Source: Pseudomonadota bacterium (GTDB lineage: Bacteria > Pseudomonadota > Gammaproteobacteria > SZUA-229). Taken from it: a stretch of 7,555 nt of DNA. Of this stretch, positions 6,817-7,555 are shown piece after piece. The first letter of the stretch is position 1; each line of letters starts with the position of its first letter. The stretch covers positions 1 to 7,555 of the forward strand of contig JAUPMA010000140.1 of assembly GCA_030836935.1 (NCBI GenBank). Direction: 5' to 3'. The notes below the pieces were generated by a model that searched no databases, was not told the DNA's origin, and worked only from the letters and a program-made list of their open reading frames with translations. Position numbers and translations under genes: made by a program.

Positions 6817-7555
6817 TCAATAGGCGTAATGCGTTCCGGCCGTTACCCGGTAATCCTTGTCGCTGATGCCATAACCCACATCAACACGCAAACTCAATTT
6901 TACAAACGATGGGATTTTCCAGCGCAATCCCACACCTACGCCCGCCTTTAATCCACCATGAATCACATCGGCAACCTGTTCATAGGTGTTGCCCAGATCA
7001 ACAAACCCGACATAACGCAAACGCGGATGATTTTCGAATGGTGCAAGATATTCCATGTTGACCTGCAACATGGCATTGCCGGTAAAACGGCCCGCCTCAT
7101 ATCCTCTCAAATCTTCGCCACCCAGACTGAATGCTTCATCACCCAGAATATCGTGTGTGGCATGTCCCAAAATGGTTTGCACATTCAGGTTATCCAGCGG
7201 CCGCGCCGGAAACCGGTAATAGCTGCGGTAATACAAAATGTGTTTCGCAAATTCCGAATCGCTGTGCAACACCCGGTGCGAAATATCGACATCATAGCCA
7301 AATTCCTTGCCAGCACGGTTATAACCATAATCATGCGTTTCAGAAAATCCGTAACCAAGTTCCAGCACCAGTGCATCAATCGTCTCATCGGTGAGCGCCA
7401 GATCCAGCATGTCATTTTCCCGCTCGCGAACGCTCCAGCCGGCGCTGGCAAACCAGCCATAATTATGTTTTGCAGAATTCAGCCAGCGATGCACGTTTAC
7501 GCCCAGCACATGATCCTGGCGATTGACTTCCATGCCGGGAATCTCTTCATCAATA
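6817..7555 (-). CDS. Omp85/D15-type outer-membrane beta-barrel protein, C-terminal part
   Basis: The frame is open to the window edge, leaving 245 C-terminal residues. An ATG at 7533 lies within the frame, but the open reading continues upstream of it (IDEEIPG), so the true start is outside. The sequence alternates polar and hydrophobic residues, as in barrel strands. FSLGGEDLRGY, with LRGY at 7099-7110, fits the (V/L)RG(F/Y) motif that marks the barrel of Omp85 proteins such as BamA and TamA. It is followed by the typical strand series MEYLAPF, LRYVGFVDLGN and GVGVGLRWKIP. The protein ends in Tyr-Ala-Tyr, an aromatic end suited to barrel insertion. N-terminal domains are not visible, so it could be a BamA/TamA relative, a barrel fused to another domain, or another D15 protein. 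It converges on moaA, 31 bp apart, and no functional link is evident. Confidence 0.8.
   Translation of the reverse strand, partial: IDEEIPGMEVNRQDHVLGVNVHRWLNSAKHNYGWFASAGWSVRERENDMLDLALTDETIDALVLELGYGFSETHDYGYNRAGKEFGYDVDISHRVLHSDSEFAKHILYYRSYYRFPARPLDNLNVQTILGHATHDILGDEAFSLGGEDLRGYEAGRFTGNAMLQVNMEYLAPFENHPRLRYVGFVDLGNTYEQVADVIHGGLKAGVGVGLRWKIPSFVKLSLRVDVGYGISDKDYRVTAGTHYAY

Overview
The window looks like ordinary chromosomal sequence from a gammaproteobacterium. The best clue is the gene order priA, argS, then a membrane-anchored SPOR-domain protein, all on the + strand, which is the order I recall from Pseudomonas and relatives. The moderate-to-high GC content and the protein details fit this. 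No species can be named from the sequence alone.

Layout. Bases 1-1578 are the last 525 codons of priA, the replication restart helicase, whose start lies upstream of the window. Bases 1579-1710 hold an inverted array of degenerate seven-base repeats that runs directly into a probable argS promoter. argS (arginyl-tRNA synthetase) occupies 1711-3471 from a GTG start. It is followed after 22 bp by a SPOR-domain protein (3494-4108), after 28 bp more by a soluble NarL-type histidine kinase (4137-5051), and after 1 bp by its LuxR/NarL-type response regulator (5053-5688). These four genes are all on the + strand with short gaps and no obvious terminator between them, so they probably form one transcription unit. 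A 116-bp gap (5689-5804) carries a short remnant of the same seven-base repeat and a consensus -10 box very close to the start of moaA (5805-6785), the radical-SAM enzyme for the first step of molybdenum cofactor synthesis. On the - strand, converging on moaA, is the C-terminal 245 residues of an Omp85/D15-type outer-membrane barrel protein (6817 to beyond 7555).

How the genes relate. priA and argS are housekeeping genes for replication restart and translation. The SPOR protein is probably a peptidoglycan-binding, division- or envelope-associated inner-membrane protein. The kinase and regulator form an evident two-component pair, but neither their signal nor their targets can be read from the window. 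moaA and the barrel protein appear to be independent units.

I do not see a convincing new biological system. The most interesting structure is the inverted heptamer array between priA and argS, with a degenerate second copy upstream of moaA. Smaller points are the unusually short dimerisation hairpin of the kinase, the presence of the two-component pair after the SPOR gene where hslVU is often found, and a probable leaderless moaA transcript. No gene-free stretch exceeds 300 bases, and no tRNA, rRNA, CRISPR array or insertion sequence was seen.
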